64,000 nt of DNA from JBDTVS01 sp040007095 (GTDB lineage: Bacteria; Acidobacteriota; Vicinamibacteria; Vicinamibacterales; CAVVIG01): NCBI GenBank assembly GCA_040007095.1, contig JBDTVS010000111.1, positions 106,444 to 170,443 on the forward strand. The letters are read 5' to 3'. Shown here piece by piece: positions 50,601 through 59,211 of the stretch. Under the pieces are notes generated by a model. The model was not told the DNA's origin, did not search any database, and was given only the letters and a program-made list of their open reading frames with translations. A program made the translations under genes and the position numbers. The stretch's first letter is position 1; the number at the start of each line of letters is the position of its first letter.

Positions 50601-52367
50601 CCGCTTCCGTACGGCTTCGGCGACGCGGTTGGTCAGGACTTCGGTCGATTCGAGGCTGGTCCCTTCCGCCGCCCGCAAATTGATCTCGAACTCCGACTGG
50701 TCGTCCTGTGGGATGAAGTTCTTGGGCACGATTGAAAACAGCGGCACGCTGGACAACAGCACGAGCACCGCGATGCCGGCGACGATGCTGCGATGGCGCA
50801 TCGACCACTCGAGCATCCGCGTATAGAACACATCGATCGCGTGGAACACGATCGAATCCTTGGTCGAGCGCTTCTTCTTTCCGGAGTGGTCGACTTTCAG
50901 CCACCTCGCCGCCATCATCGGCGTCAGCGTGAAGCTGACCAGCAGCGATACCATGATCGCGAACGCCATCGTCAGGCCGAAGCTCTTCATGAAGCGTCCG
51001 ACAATGCCGCCCATGAAACCGACCGGCACGAAGATGGCGACCAGCGACAGCGTGGTCGCGAGCACCGCGAGGCCGATTTCCTTGGTGCCTTCGATCGCGG
51101 CCTCGAACGGATCCTGGTGCTTCTCCTCGATGAACCGGTAGATGTTCTCGAGCACCACGATGGCGTCGTCGATGACGATGCCGACCGACAGCGTCAGCGC
51201 CAGCATGGTCAGCATGTTGAGCGAGAAGTCCATGTACCAGACGAGCCCGAACGTGGCGACGATCGACGTGGGAATGGCGATCGCGGCGATGATGGTCGAC
51301 CGCCAGTTCATCAGGAACAACAGCACCACGAGCGCGGCGAGCATCGAACCGATGACGAGATGCTCCTCCACGTTGTGGATCGAGGCCTCGATGAACTCCG
51401 AGAGATCGCGCACGACGCGCAGGTCGTAGCCGGCCGGCAGCGTCGCCTTGATCTCCAGCAAACGGCTCTTGATCGACTTGGCCACTTCCACGGTGTTGGT
51501 GCCGGACTGCCGCCGGATGTTCAAGAGCACCGTGCCTCTACCGTCCACGTTGGCGACGCTGTCGATGTCGGCCTGACCGTCTTCAACCCGCGCGACATCG
51601 ACAATCCGGATCGGGTGACCGTCCTTCTGGCGGACGACGATGTCGTTGAAGTCCGCGACGCTCTGGATGCGTCCCCGGGTCCTGAGGGTCACGGATTGCG
51701 GGCCTTGGTCGACACGACCGCCCGGGATTTCGATGTTCTGCGCCTGCAGCGCCCGCGAGACATCGGTGACCGTGAGGTTGTAGGACCGCAGCCGATCGGC
51801 GTCCAGCCAGACGTTGATTTGGCGCTGCCGTCCGCCAAGCACCAGTACCTGGCCAACGCCGTTGACGCTCTCGATCTGCCGCCGGAGGACCTTGTCGGCG
51901 TATTCCGTCAGGTCGCGCACGGGCCGGTCGGCGCTGAGCGCCACGCTCAGCACCGGCGCGGCGTCGGGGTCGAACTTGTCCACGCGAGGCTGTTGAATCG
52001 TTTTCGGCAGGAGCGGGAGCACGCCGTTGACCTTGTCGCGGACTTCCTGGGCGCCGACATCGGTGTCCTTGTCGAGCAGGAATCCGATGATGACCTGCGA
52101 GATGCCCTCCGAAGAGACGGATCGCAGTTCGTCGATGCCGCTGATGGTATTGACCGCTTCCTCGATCTTGTCGGTGATCTCGGTCTCGATCTGTTCAGGC
52201 GCGGCGCCCGGCTGCACCGTCGTCACGACGACAGTCGGAATGTCGACTTTGGGATAGCGGTCGACACCGAGACGTGTGAACGAGAAGACACCGATCACCG
52301 TCAGCGACAGGATCAGCACTGAAGCGAAGACCGGTCGTTTGACGCAGAGTGCGGCAAGCCACTGCAT
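47643..52367 (-). CDS. RND efflux pump (AcrB-like) fused to a TolC-like outer-membrane channel
   Basis: 1574 residues. Residues 1 to about 1025 are a full HAE1-type RND transporter: MQWLAALCVKRPVFASVLIL start, TLSVGIVIDDAIVVLENIYR with the proton-relay Asp pair in TM4, FVPVGFMGGIVGRFMKSFGL, GVVKKNSILQIDHANQLKER and TPVAYSLFDDA at the end of TM12. Residues about 1041-1063 are HLGKTTLLVLLAVGLAATAS followed by AQ, a signal-peptide-like segment with an SPase I-type site. From 1064 on is a TolC-like channel protein: LRLSVDEAVRLALENNPDLK, TTANVKSAYWNLVSAKANVD, VDVGTSPPIDLVSAQAELAS, RLDVGLSTNFLVIQAQRDLV. No frameshift separates them. Second gene after TetR and the adaptor; exports unknown toxic compounds. 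Confidence 0.93.
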   Translation of the reverse strand: MQWLAALCVKRPVFASVLILSLTVIGVFSFTRLGVDRYPKVDIPTVVVTTVQPGAAPEQIETEITDKIEEAVNTISGIDELRSVSSEGISQVIIGFLLDKDTDVGAQEVRDKVNGVLPLLPKTIQQPRVDKFDPDAAPVLSVALSADRPVRDLTEYADKVLRRQIESVNGVGQVLVLGGRQRQINVWLDADRLRSYNLTVTDVSRALQAQNIEIPGGRVDQGPQSVTLRTRGRIQSVADFNDIVVRQKDGHPIRIVDVARVEDGQADIDSVANVDGRGTVLLNIRRQSGTNTVEVAKSIKSRLLEIKATLPAGYDLRVVRDLSEFIEASIHNVEEHLVIGSMLAALVVLLFLMNWRSTIIAAIAIPTSIVATFGLVWYMDFSLNMLTMLALTLSVGIVIDDAIVVLENIYRFIEEKHQDPFEAAIEGTKEIGLAVLATTLSLVAIFVPVGFMGGIVGRFMKSFGLTMAFAIMVSLLVSFTLTPMMAARWLKVDHSGKKKRSTKDSIVFHAIDVFYTRMLEWSMRHRSIVAGIAVLVLLSSVPLFSIVPKNFIPQDDQSEFEINLRAAEGTSLESTEVLTNRVAEAVRKRAPEVAYTLVTVGADPAKTRNLATIYVRLIPIEERKRDQFVVMGIVRDEVLPALAPGLRTSVQQVATIGGGGAQAADVQFVINGPDLTKLESISRQLMTRAKALPGVVDLDSSLNVGKPEISVRLDRPKAADLGVQISDAAEALRLLVGGDQVTTYNEGGEQYEVHLRARAENRTTESAMAALTVPSTRLGSVSLDNVASFAPGTAPSDISRLARQRQVTVFCNLLPAASQAEVQNAILSEFRSLNAGSDYQGVFAGRSKELGRTAQNFVLAFVLSLVFMYLILAAQFESWLHPITILLSLPLTLPFALLSIIVFQQSLNIFSALGLLVLFGVVKKNSILQIDHANQLKERGLSTHDAVVQASRDRLRPILMTTLAFVAGMIPLIVSKGIGSSTNHAIGFVIFGGQSLALVLTLLVTPVAYSLFDDASKVKLFGRAKAVPAEPGLARPAVAAHLGKTTLLVLLAVGLAATASAQSAADTPATLRLSVDEAVRLALENNPDLKADRIDPQISDTRVAAATGAFKPTFNTNLQRNNQLQPPAGFLVPTPTSNDVVTTNTGLGQRLPRFGTSYNVSWNTTHTDSNSFLNSYNPLLQSGLLFSLSQPLLRDFHVDTARQLLITSRINRDIAGTRLSESVVRTTANVKSAYWNLVSAKANVDARRKAVELVQELVRVNKARVDVGTSPPIDLVSAQAELASNEEQLIITETAVKESEDRLRVLILDTTQRDAWTVTLDAVDSPPVGLGAPDTDAAVATALRERTDLVRARKDIETSKTTLKFTDNQRLPDVRVNASYQANGLGGTQVLREGAFPGTIVGSGAVTPFGSVLGQLFGRDYPTWNVGVSVSYPIGQGVEEANHARARLESAQTEERLKSAEAKVIQQVRDAGWKIGMNARRVQTSRVARDLAEQRFDAEQKRLDVGLSTNFLVIQAQRDLVQAQTNELSAILAYDLALVDFDALQLAPPAAGTTPTTTATSTPAPAATASTARP

Positions 52368-52493
52368 GATGAACCCCTGAAAAACTTAGAAGTTGAAACT
52401 CAAAACTCAGAAGGACTCAGCGCGTCGCGGAGCCAGCCGACAATTTCCAACAGTTCTCCGGCTCAGTCCTTGTCAGTTCGCAATTTTCAGTTT

Positions 52494-53696
52494 TCACTTT
52501 GTGATCGCCGTTCCATCGGCGAGCTGCGCCAGATTCGTCGTCGCGACGCGGTCGCCGCTCTTGAGCCCGTTGGTAATCTCGACCAGCGGGCCGACGGTTT
52601 GTCCAAGGCTCACGACCCGGGCTTCAACGTGGTCGCCGTTCACGACATACACGCGGCTGCTGCCGGCAGCGGTCACCACCGCGGTCATCGGCACGAGCAG
52701 GCCGGGCGTCGGGTTCGGCTGCTGAATGCGCGCCGTCGCAAACAAGCCAGGCTTCAGCTCGCCGCCGGGATTGGGCACTGTGGCCTCGACGGTCAGCGCC
52801 CGTTGCTCGGTCTTCAACGCCGGGGAGACGAACCGGATCTTCCCGGTAAACTGGCGATCGGGGTAGGCGTCGACCTCGAAGGTAATCGGTTGCCCGATGG
52901 CGACCGACGCGATGAACTGTTCCGGCACGGTGAGCTCGGCACGTAGCGGATTGACCCGCACCACCACCGCCACCTTCATGCCACGCGTGACGTAGTCGCC
53001 GACCGACACCAGGCGCTCGGCCACGAGGCCGGGGAACGGCGCGCGGACCACCGTGTCGGCCAGCGCCTTCCTGGCGAGCGTGACACGCGCCCGCGCCGCC
53101 TGCAGCGATTGAAACTGCTGAGCGGCGGCGTTTTTCGCCGCCTCGTATTGCTGGCGCATCGCTTCGAGCTGTGTCCGTCGCTGCTCAAACTCTGACTGCG
53201 ACACGACTTTCTGATCGAGCAACGAGCGGATGCGCGCGAACTCGCTCTGGGCCAGGTCGTACGACGCCTTGGCGTTCTGCACTTCCGGCACGGTGTTCGC
53301 GTTGAAGGGCGCTTCGGGCGTGATTCCGAGTCGAGCTTCGATCTGGCCCGCGTTGGCGTCAGCTTCCTGAACCTGTGCGTCGGTCTCGGTGGCCGACAGC
53401 CGAATCAGCTCGGTGCCTGTTCCGACCGCGGTGCCCCGTTCGATCGGCGTGGACACCACCCGACCGGCGGTTTCAGCCGCGACATCCGCTTGTTCCTCGG
53501 CGACGAGCGTGCCCGTGGCGCGAATGTAGCGCACGATCGGCTGTGCCTCGACGACAAGAGGCGCCACCGAGACCGGCGTCACCACCACAGCCTCTGGCGC
53601 CTTTGTTTTGCCGTCCGCGGCGCTGCAGGCCGCCATGAGCGCACTGGCCCCGAGCAAACCGCCGACGACCAGTCCAGTGGATGTGATGCGATTCAT
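52494..53696 (-). CDS. RND efflux periplasmic adaptor (membrane fusion protein)
   Basis: 400 residues from ATG 53696. Lipoprotein-type leader ending LMAAC (Cys ~24). Adaptor features: YIRATGTLVAEEQADVAAET, AGRVVSTPIERGTAVGTGTE (biotinyl-lipoyl part), alpha-helical hairpin about 120-205 with SEFEQRRTQLEAMRQQYEAA, TVVRAPFPGLVAERLVSVGD, and the beta-barrel and proximal domain to VYVVNGDHVEARVVSLGQ. Start codon overlaps the TetR stop (ATGA). It couples the RND pump to the outer-membrane channel, which here is part of the same polypeptide as the pump. Confidence 0.93.
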   Translation of the reverse strand: MNRITSTGLVVGGLLGASALMAACSAADGKTKAPEAVVVTPVSVAPLVVEAQPIVRYIRATGTLVAEEQADVAAETAGRVVSTPIERGTAVGTGTELIRLSATETDAQVQEADANAGQIEARLGITPEAPFNANTVPEVQNAKASYDLAQSEFARIRSLLDQKVVSQSEFEQRRTQLEAMRQQYEAAKNAAAQQFQSLQAARARVTLARKALADTVVRAPFPGLVAERLVSVGDYVTRGMKVAVVVRVNPLRAELTVPEQFIASVAIGQPITFEVDAYPDRQFTGKIRFVSPALKTEQRALTVEATVPNPGGELKPGLFATARIQQPNPTPGLLVPMTAVVTAAGSSRVYVVNGDHVEARVVSLGQTVGPLVEITNGLKSGDRVATTNLAQLADGTAITK

Positions 53697-54397
53697 GACA
53701 CGACTCCTGATGAAGATACGGTGGCCTGCGGCTGCTGTTCCTCGCTCGTGCACGGCGCGTCGGTCGCTTGCAGCAGTACGCCCGACTGCAGGCCGGCCAG
53801 CAGGGCGTTCAGGACGTCGCGTGCCAGCACATCCACTTGCGCGGGCGGCCCCAGACGATCGGACAGCCGCATCGCCGAAACGCCCAGCACGCCCATCGTC
53901 AGCATGCGGCACGCGGCCGAGGCGTCCACCGTGGAAGGCAGCGCGTTCGCGTCGATGCACGACTGAATCCGTGCCACCAGGTTCGCCTTCATGGCGCGGA
54001 CAAACGCGAATCGCTCGTATTCGCGGCTGATGCGCGGCACGTCGCGGTCGATGAACATCAGCGAGAAGTACTGCGGATGCTTGAGGCCGAACTCGTACAC
54101 GTGCCAGAAAATCTCACGGAGGCGATCCAGCGGCTCTAACGCCCGCAGGGCGTCGTCTGTGCTGTCATCGTCGGGAGCGCCAAGAAGTCTGAAGCCTTCC
54201 TCGGCCAGCGCGAAGAAGATGTCGTCCTTGCAGGGGAAGTATCCGTAGATGGCGGCCGGGCTGTACTCGATGCGTTCTGCGATTTTCCGCATGGAGACGT
54301 TCTGGTAGCCCTCGCTGACGAAGAGCTCGCGGGCGGCGTCGAGAATCGATCGGCTGACCGCTTCGCGATCTCGCTCGTGTCGTTCCTTAATTCCCAT
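53693..54397 (-). CDS. TetR/AcrR family transcriptional regulator
   Basis: 234 residues. N-terminal HTH: SRSILDAARELFVSEGYQNV, SMRKIAERIEYSPAAIYGYF, PCKDDIFFALAEEGFRLL; the C-terminal ligand domain resembles TetR_C_33-like regulators (FWHVYEFGLKHPQYFSLMFI). First gene of the TetR-adaptor-pump operon with a 4-bp overlap to the adaptor, so it most likely represses its own operon and is released by a pump substrate. GAACA/TGTTC palindromes stand directly upstream. Confidence 0.92.
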   Translation of the reverse strand: MGIKERHERDREAVSRSILDAARELFVSEGYQNVSMRKIAERIEYSPAAIYGYFPCKDDIFFALAEEGFRLLGAPDDDSTDDALRALEPLDRLREIFWHVYEFGLKHPQYFSLMFIDRDVPRISREYERFAFVRAMKANLVARIQSCIDANALPSTVDASAACRMLTMGVLGVSAMRLSDRLGPPAQVDVLARDVLNALLAGLQSGVLLQATDAPCTSEEQQPQATVSSSGVVS

Positions 54398-54411
54398 GAC
54401 CCATCATATTC

Positions 54412-54524
54412 TGAACAGTGTTCATATTATCAACGTCGTTAGACGCTCGAACATCGTTCGAGGATACATCGTCGATTAAGTGACTGATATCAAGTGGCTT
54501 AATGTGTTCATTGAAAATTTGAAC
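54412..54524. promoter_or_regulatory. Cluster of GAAC/GTTC palindromes, probable TetR operators
   Basis: Three symmetrical sites built from the same half-site: TGAACA-G-TGTTCA (54412-54424), CTCGAAC-ATC-GTTCGAG (54446-54462) and GTTCA-N9-TGAAC (54506-54524). The first begins 15 bp upstream of the TetR start codon in an AT-rich stretch likely to hold the promoter. Spacing between half-sites differs, so they may not all be bound by the same dimer. Confidence 0.5.
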
Positions 54525-54683
54525 GAGCCGATGAGGGCGTTCTGAAATGAAAGCTGCGGCTCAGATTCTCGGACGGAGACCGTCGCGTGCACGTCAAATG
54601 GCAGGGCGGAACCGACTCTGACGCTATCAGATTGCGTCGTCCAAGACCGAGCCGTGGGCTCGACCCGAAACGGCCCGGGGCGC

Positions 54684-57600
54684 CTACGCGAGAGGCGCCG
54701 TAATGAAGGCGCGTGTCTCCGCCGACTGGGGCTCGTCCAGGATGAGTCGGACCGTCCGCGCCAACGCCTCGAGGGCGAACGGTTTTTGGAGAAACTGTGT
54801 GCCGGTTGGCAGAATCCCGTGACGCAACATCGCTTCGTCGGTGTAGCCAGACAGGTACAACACCTTCAGCTCCGGATCGTCCAATCGCAAGCGATCAGCG
54901 AGCGCCCGACCGCCGATGCCCGGCATCACGACGTCGCTGATCAAGATCGCCGGAGCGTAGGGGTGGTCACGGCACACGGCCAGGGCATCCTCTCCGCTCG
55001 ACGCGCTCTTCACGGTATAGCCCTGGGCGGCGAGATAGTCGTGCAGCAGGTCGCGCAGGTCTTCCTCGTCTTCCACCAGGAGGACGCGCTCGTCGCCGAA
55101 GAGCACCTCATCCTGAACCGGCTCGACGCGGACCGAAGTCGCAGGCGCCTGCACTCGCGGGAAGTAGATCTTGAAGGTCGATCCGAGTCCGAGCTCGCTG
55201 TAGACCCAGATGAACCCGCCGCTCTGCTTGACGATGCCGTAGACCGTGGCCAATCCAAGGCCGGTGCCCTTGCCGACCTCCTTGGTCGTGAAAAACGGCT
55301 CGAAGAGACGCGCTCGTGTCTCGTCGGTCATGCCGAGGCCGGTGTCGGACACGGCCAGCATGACGTAGTGGCCGGCGGGCACGGGCCGATGACGTTGCAC
55401 ATAGTCGCCGTCCAGGTGCACGTTCTGGGTCTCGATCGTCAGGCGGCCCCCGCTCGGCATGGCGTCGCGCGCGTTGACCGCGAGGTTCATCACGACTTGT
55501 TGCAGCTGTCCGAGATCGGCGCAGATGGAGCCGACCTGTCCGGGAATGAACCGCGACTCGATGTTCTCTCCGATGAGACGCGCGAGCATGCGCTCGAGGT
55601 CGGCAATCACCTCGTCGAGATTGAACACCGCCGGCTTCGTCATCTCCCGACGGCTGAAGGCCAGCAACTGACCGGTCAGCGATGCCGCCCGCTCGGCGGC
55701 CGAGCGGATATCGGCAAACGCCTCACGAAGTCGTCCGTGCGGGGCAAGAAGCGGGGCGCTGGCTTCGCAGTTGCCGAGGATGACGGTGAGCAGGTTGTTG
55801 AAGTCGTGGGCCACGCCTGCTGCGAGCCGGCCGACCGCGTCCATTTTCTGCGCCTGGCGGAGCTGCGCCTCGAGCTCCCGGCGTCTGGTCACGTCGCGCG
55901 CGATCGCCTGCGAGGCGACGATCGCTCCGTGGTCGAAGAGTGGACGGCTCGACAGCTCGAGCGAGAGTCGCTTTCCGCTCTTGCTGATGAGGTTCACCTC
56001 GAAGGGCGCCACATCCTCGCCGCTCAGCACCCGCTGCAGCTGCCGCTCGACTTCGGCGAGATCCTCGGGTGCGACCAGTTGGGTCAGGTGGGTGCCGCGC
56101 GGATCGTCCACGCCATACTCGGTCAGCTCCTGGCCGACGCGATTCATCGAGAGGCAATAGCCCTCGCGATCGATGGTGAAGATCGCATCGTTGGCGTTTT
56201 CCACCAGCTCGCGGTATTTCGCCTCGGATCGCTGCAGCGCCTCTTCCGCCAGCTTGTAGCCGGTGATGTCGCGATTGACCGACAGGAAGCACTGCTCGCC
56301 GCCGAGCTGGATGAGCTGTGCGGACAACAGGATATGCCTGATCCCGCCGTCCTTCCTGGTCGCCACATACTCGAAATTGCGAATCGAGCCCCTGGCCAGG
56401 AGCTCCGCCAAGAAGGCGTCCCTGACGGCGCCTGACGCGATGCCCAGTTCGGTGATGTTCTTCCCGATGATTTCGCTTCGCTGGTACCCGCTCATTTCCT
56501 CGAAGCTGGCATTGATCTCGATCACGCCCGTCATGTTCGAAATCGCGATGCAGTCGGGGCTGACCTGAAAGGCCCTGGCAAATTTCTCCTCCGAAGCCCT
56601 CAGCGCCTCTTGAGCCTGTTGCTGGAGCGTGACGTCTCGATTCACGGTGAGGAAACAGCGGCGGCCGCCGGTTTCGATCGGCTCGGCGGACATCAGCCAG
56701 GTTCGTACTTCTCCGTCCTTGCGGCGGATCTTCATCTCGTGGTCACGAATGCGGCCCGACTCGCGCAGGACCGGGAGATACGCATCCCGGTCTGACGGAT
56801 TAACGAGCAAGCCGATGTCGACGAGGGTGCGGCCCAGGATGTCGGTACGTGCGTAGCCGGTCATCTCCTCGAATCGCTCGTTGACTTCGAGGACGGTTCC
56901 CAGTCCGAGGTCCGTGATGGCGATGCAATCCGGACTGGCTTGAAACGCCTTGGCGAAACGCTCCTCGGACGCCCGGGCGGCTGCCTCGGCGAGTTTGCGC
57001 ACCTTGATGTGCTTCTTGAGGAGGAGCACCCACGCGCCCATCGCGGCGAGCAACAGCAGCAGGACGCCGCCAGTTGCCCCGACGACGAGACGTTCGACAC
57101 GCTCCCGAGTGAGAAACAGCATCTCCTGCGGGCGCCACTTGTCCTGGATCCGCTGCAGCGTGCCATCCGCCTTCAGCGACCCGATCCCCCGATTGATGTC
57201 GCTGAGCAGCTCGGGCTGCCCTTTTCTAAGCGCAATGCTCGCCGGGACCGTTGCCAGGGGTTCCCCCGTGATGCCGACTCCGCTCAGGCGCCGGCGCTGG
57301 AGGATGTACGCAGCGACCCACGTGTCACCCGCAAAGGCATCGACAGCGCCCGCCGCGAGCTGATCGAAGCCGTCGCTGTAGTTTTGAATCGTGGCCAACC
57401 GTGCCCGGCTGCGCTCCCCGAGCAGCGCCTGCGGAAAGCCGCCTGGCGTGACGCCCACGAGCTTGCCGTCCAGCGCGCCGATTTCATTGAGGGTGATCTC
57501 GCTGGTCCGGACGAACAGGCGGAACTCGTGGGTGACAGTGGTCTCGGTGAAATCGTACTGGCGCGCACGTTCCTCGGAGAACCCCAAGTCGAGCAGGCCG

Positions 57601-57902
57601 TTGGCGTCGCCGCGCAGGACTCGATCGCGGGCGAGACCCCAATCCATCAGCTCCACGCGGATCTCACGGCCGATGGCCTTTTCCAGGGCCATGGCGACGT
57701 CGACATCGAATCCGCGTGGTTCGCCGCGTTCGAGGTAGCTGAGCGGGGGGAAGTCTCGATTGCCGAGCAGGACGACCGGCGGGCCGCCGGCCGCGATGCC
57801 GATTTGCCCCGATCCCAGGCACACCATACCCAAGCCAAAGGCAAGGCAGCGACGGCGAACGTCGGGCCGCGGCAAATACAAGCTCAAGCCTGAAAGCGCC
57901 AT
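54684..57902 (-). CDS. Hybrid sensor histidine kinase with periplasmic substrate-binding domain and three PAS domains
   Basis: 1072 residues. After a leader, residues about 40-260 form an amino-acid-type solute-binding domain (VVLLGNRDFPPLSYLERGEP, RGFDVDVAMALEKAIGREIR, DTWVAAYILQRRRLSGVGIT). TM about 272-296; PAS domains about 310-430, 435-555 and 560-680; HisKA with His699 in GRLAAGVAHDFNNLLTVILG; HATPase_c with NLAVNARDAMPSGG and GKGTGLGLATVYGIV; C-terminal receiver with Asp990 (LISDVVMPGIGG). The receiver may be phosphorylated in cis, and no partner regulator is adjacent. It likely senses a small extracellular or periplasmic ligand. Confidence 0.93.
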   Translation of the reverse strand: MALSGLSLYLPRPDVRRRCLAFGLGMVCLGSGQIGIAAGGPPVVLLGNRDFPPLSYLERGEPRGFDVDVAMALEKAIGREIRVELMDWGLARDRVLRGDANGLLDLGFSEERARQYDFTETTVTHEFRLFVRTSEITLNEIGALDGKLVGVTPGGFPQALLGERSRARLATIQNYSDGFDQLAAGAVDAFAGDTWVAAYILQRRRLSGVGITGEPLATVPASIALRKGQPELLSDINRGIGSLKADGTLQRIQDKWRPQEMLFLTRERVERLVVGATGGVLLLLLAAMGAWVLLLKKHIKVRKLAEAAARASEERFAKAFQASPDCIAITDLGLGTVLEVNERFEEMTGYARTDILGRTLVDIGLLVNPSDRDAYLPVLRESGRIRDHEMKIRRKDGEVRTWLMSAEPIETGGRRCFLTVNRDVTLQQQAQEALRASEEKFARAFQVSPDCIAISNMTGVIEINASFEEMSGYQRSEIIGKNITELGIASGAVRDAFLAELLARGSIRNFEYVATRKDGGIRHILLSAQLIQLGGEQCFLSVNRDITGYKLAEEALQRSEAKYRELVENANDAIFTIDREGYCLSMNRVGQELTEYGVDDPRGTHLTQLVAPEDLAEVERQLQRVLSGEDVAPFEVNLISKSGKRLSLELSSRPLFDHGAIVASQAIARDVTRRRELEAQLRQAQKMDAVGRLAAGVAHDFNNLLTVILGNCEASAPLLAPHGRLREAFADIRSAAERAASLTGQLLAFSRREMTKPAVFNLDEVIADLERMLARLIGENIESRFIPGQVGSICADLGQLQQVVMNLAVNARDAMPSGGRLTIETQNVHLDGDYVQRHRPVPAGHYVMLAVSDTGLGMTDETRARLFEPFFTTKEVGKGTGLGLATVYGIVKQSGGFIWVYSELGLGSTFKIYFPRVQAPATSVRVEPVQDEVLFGDERVLLVEDEEDLRDLLHDYLAAQGYTVKSASSGEDALAVCRDHPYAPAILISDVVMPGIGGRALADRLRLDDPELKVLYLSGYTDEAMLRHGILPTGTQFLQKPFALEALARTVRLILDEPQSAETRAFITAPLA

Positions 57903-57988
57903 GATAGCCGGTTGCGCGGTTCCCCTCCCTCAAAAGAACCGCGCCAAACAGCTGTTTCCGTGCAAGAACTACAGGGAAGCCGCCCTGC

Positions 57989-58363
57989 CTACGCCGCTCT
58001 CGCGAACGCCTGCCTGCCTGCGCGCGTTGCCGGCGGCGCTGCCGCCGTCGAGGGACCGGCTGAGGACCGCGTGACGCCCACCAGGTCCTCCAACCGGCTG
58101 ACGACACCCCGCGACGTTTCGGCCTGACCACGCAGTTCTTCGCTCGCCGCCGCACTCTCTTCCGCCGTCGCGGCGGTCGTCTGGGTCACTTTCTCCATCT
58201 GCAGGATGGCCTGCGACACCTGGTCGAGCCCCTGCGTCTGTGTCTGCTGGCCTCCCGCACGGGCCATCGTGGCTTTCGCGTCCCGCGCGTTCCAGGTGAG
58301 CAGTCCGACCAAACCGATGGCGACGGCGAGGCCGTACGCGTTCAGGATGATGAGCTTCTTCAT
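57989..58363 (-). CDS. Collapsed methyl-accepting chemotaxis protein (TM plus end of signalling domain)
   Basis: 124 residues. The N-terminus is one TM segment (MKKLIILNAYGLAVAIGLVG) and residues about 42-92 match the last part of an MCP signalling domain: GLDQVSQAILQMEKVTQTTA, ATAEESAAASEELRGQAETS, RGVVSRLEDLVG. The ligand domain, HAMP and the CheA/CheW-binding hairpin tip are all missing, so it cannot signal normally. The tail is Ala/Arg/Pro-rich. It overlaps the upstream porin-like gene by ATGA. Either an internally deleted gene or a small coiled-coil protein with a new role. Confidence 0.65.
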   Translation of the reverse strand: MKKLIILNAYGLAVAIGLVGLLTWNARDAKATMARAGGQQTQTQGLDQVSQAILQMEKVTQTTAATAEESAAASEELRGQAETSRGVVSRLEDLVGVTRSSAGPSTAAAPPATRAGRQAFARAA

Positions 58364-59166
58364 CGGTGACCCCGCACGGCGAAGCCGAAGCCGAAGAACC
58401 AGTCGGGAGCCGCCGACGTGAGGCCGCGGCCCGCTTCGATATCGATCTGGAAGTTGGGGCCGATGAGATGCGAGACTCCCCAGTCGAGCGTGACGCCGGT
58501 CGCCTCACCCCGAGCCATGGGCGTGAACCCATAGGTCTCGATGAAGCCTCCCCAGCCGGCGACCAAATCATGGCCGAGCGAGACGGTGAGCGCCCGCTGG
58601 ACGAACCGTCCGTCTTCGTCAGTCACCGATGCGATGTTGAAGTTGCCGGTGAGGTCGAAACCCTTCGCGAGCCCGCGCGCCCAGGTGACCTTCAACGTGG
58701 GATCGACGCCGCCTGACGTGAAGGCGTTCGCGCCGGTCGGTAGCGACACCATCGGAACCACGGCCAGGTCGATGCCGAACGACTGCTGATCGAACAGCCG
58801 GACCTTCATCCCGAGCTCGATGTCCGACTGGCCAGACGTGCGAACGTCGCCCACGGTGTTGGAGAGAAAGCCGTCGCCGCCGATCCGAAGCTCGGTGCGT
58901 GGCCACAATCCGATGCGGGCCAGCGCCCCGGGCACGGTGAGGACCCGCGAGTGCAGGCCATCCCGGGCCTCGCTCTCGTAGCTCAACCCACTCTCGAACT
59001 GCACGAATCCGGGGGCGATCACCTCGGACGATTCGGTGAAATCAGGTCGGTCCGTCACCAGCTCGCCCGGGCCGGGCCGCTCTTGCCCGGCTTGCGCCTG
59101 GGCCTGGTGAGAACAACCGATGAGGAACGCCGCACACACAACCATCCTGACCAGAAACGTCTTCAT
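58360..59166 (-). CDS. Outer-membrane transporter-like protein (MetA-pathway/phenol type, PF13557-like)
   Basis: 268 residues. Signal peptide about 1-25 (ending AQAQA). Starts LVTDRPDFTESSEVIAPGFV, the typical start of the PF13557 family of beta-barrel proteins, then repeating amphipathic strands (VQFESGLSYESEARDGLHSR, TELRIGGDGFLSN, GLAKGFDLTGNFNIASVTDE, GGFIETYGFTPMARGEATGV, IDIEAGRGLTSAAPDWFFGF). GGAGGCAGG precedes the ATG. Cargo unknown. Stands between two giant sensor kinases. Confidence 0.82.
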   Translation of the reverse strand: MKTFLVRMVVCAAFLIGCSHQAQAQAGQERPGPGELVTDRPDFTESSEVIAPGFVQFESGLSYESEARDGLHSRVLTVPGALARIGLWPRTELRIGGDGFLSNTVGDVRTSGQSDIELGMKVRLFDQQSFGIDLAVVPMVSLPTGANAFTSGGVDPTLKVTWARGLAKGFDLTGNFNIASVTDEDGRFVQRALTVSLGHDLVAGWGGFIETYGFTPMARGEATGVTLDWGVSHLIGPNFQIDIEAGRGLTSAAPDWFFGFGFAVRGHR

Positions 59167-59211
59167 ACGAAACCTGCCTCCGAGGAGGGCAATCGTCCGC
59201 CCGAGAGAAAC

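Noticed and set aside
50793..52322. 509-codon plus-strand frame opposite the RND pump
   Set aside because: Composition (Asp/Arg/His/Gln-rich) is that of an antisense shadow, and the RND frame on the other strand is unmistakable.
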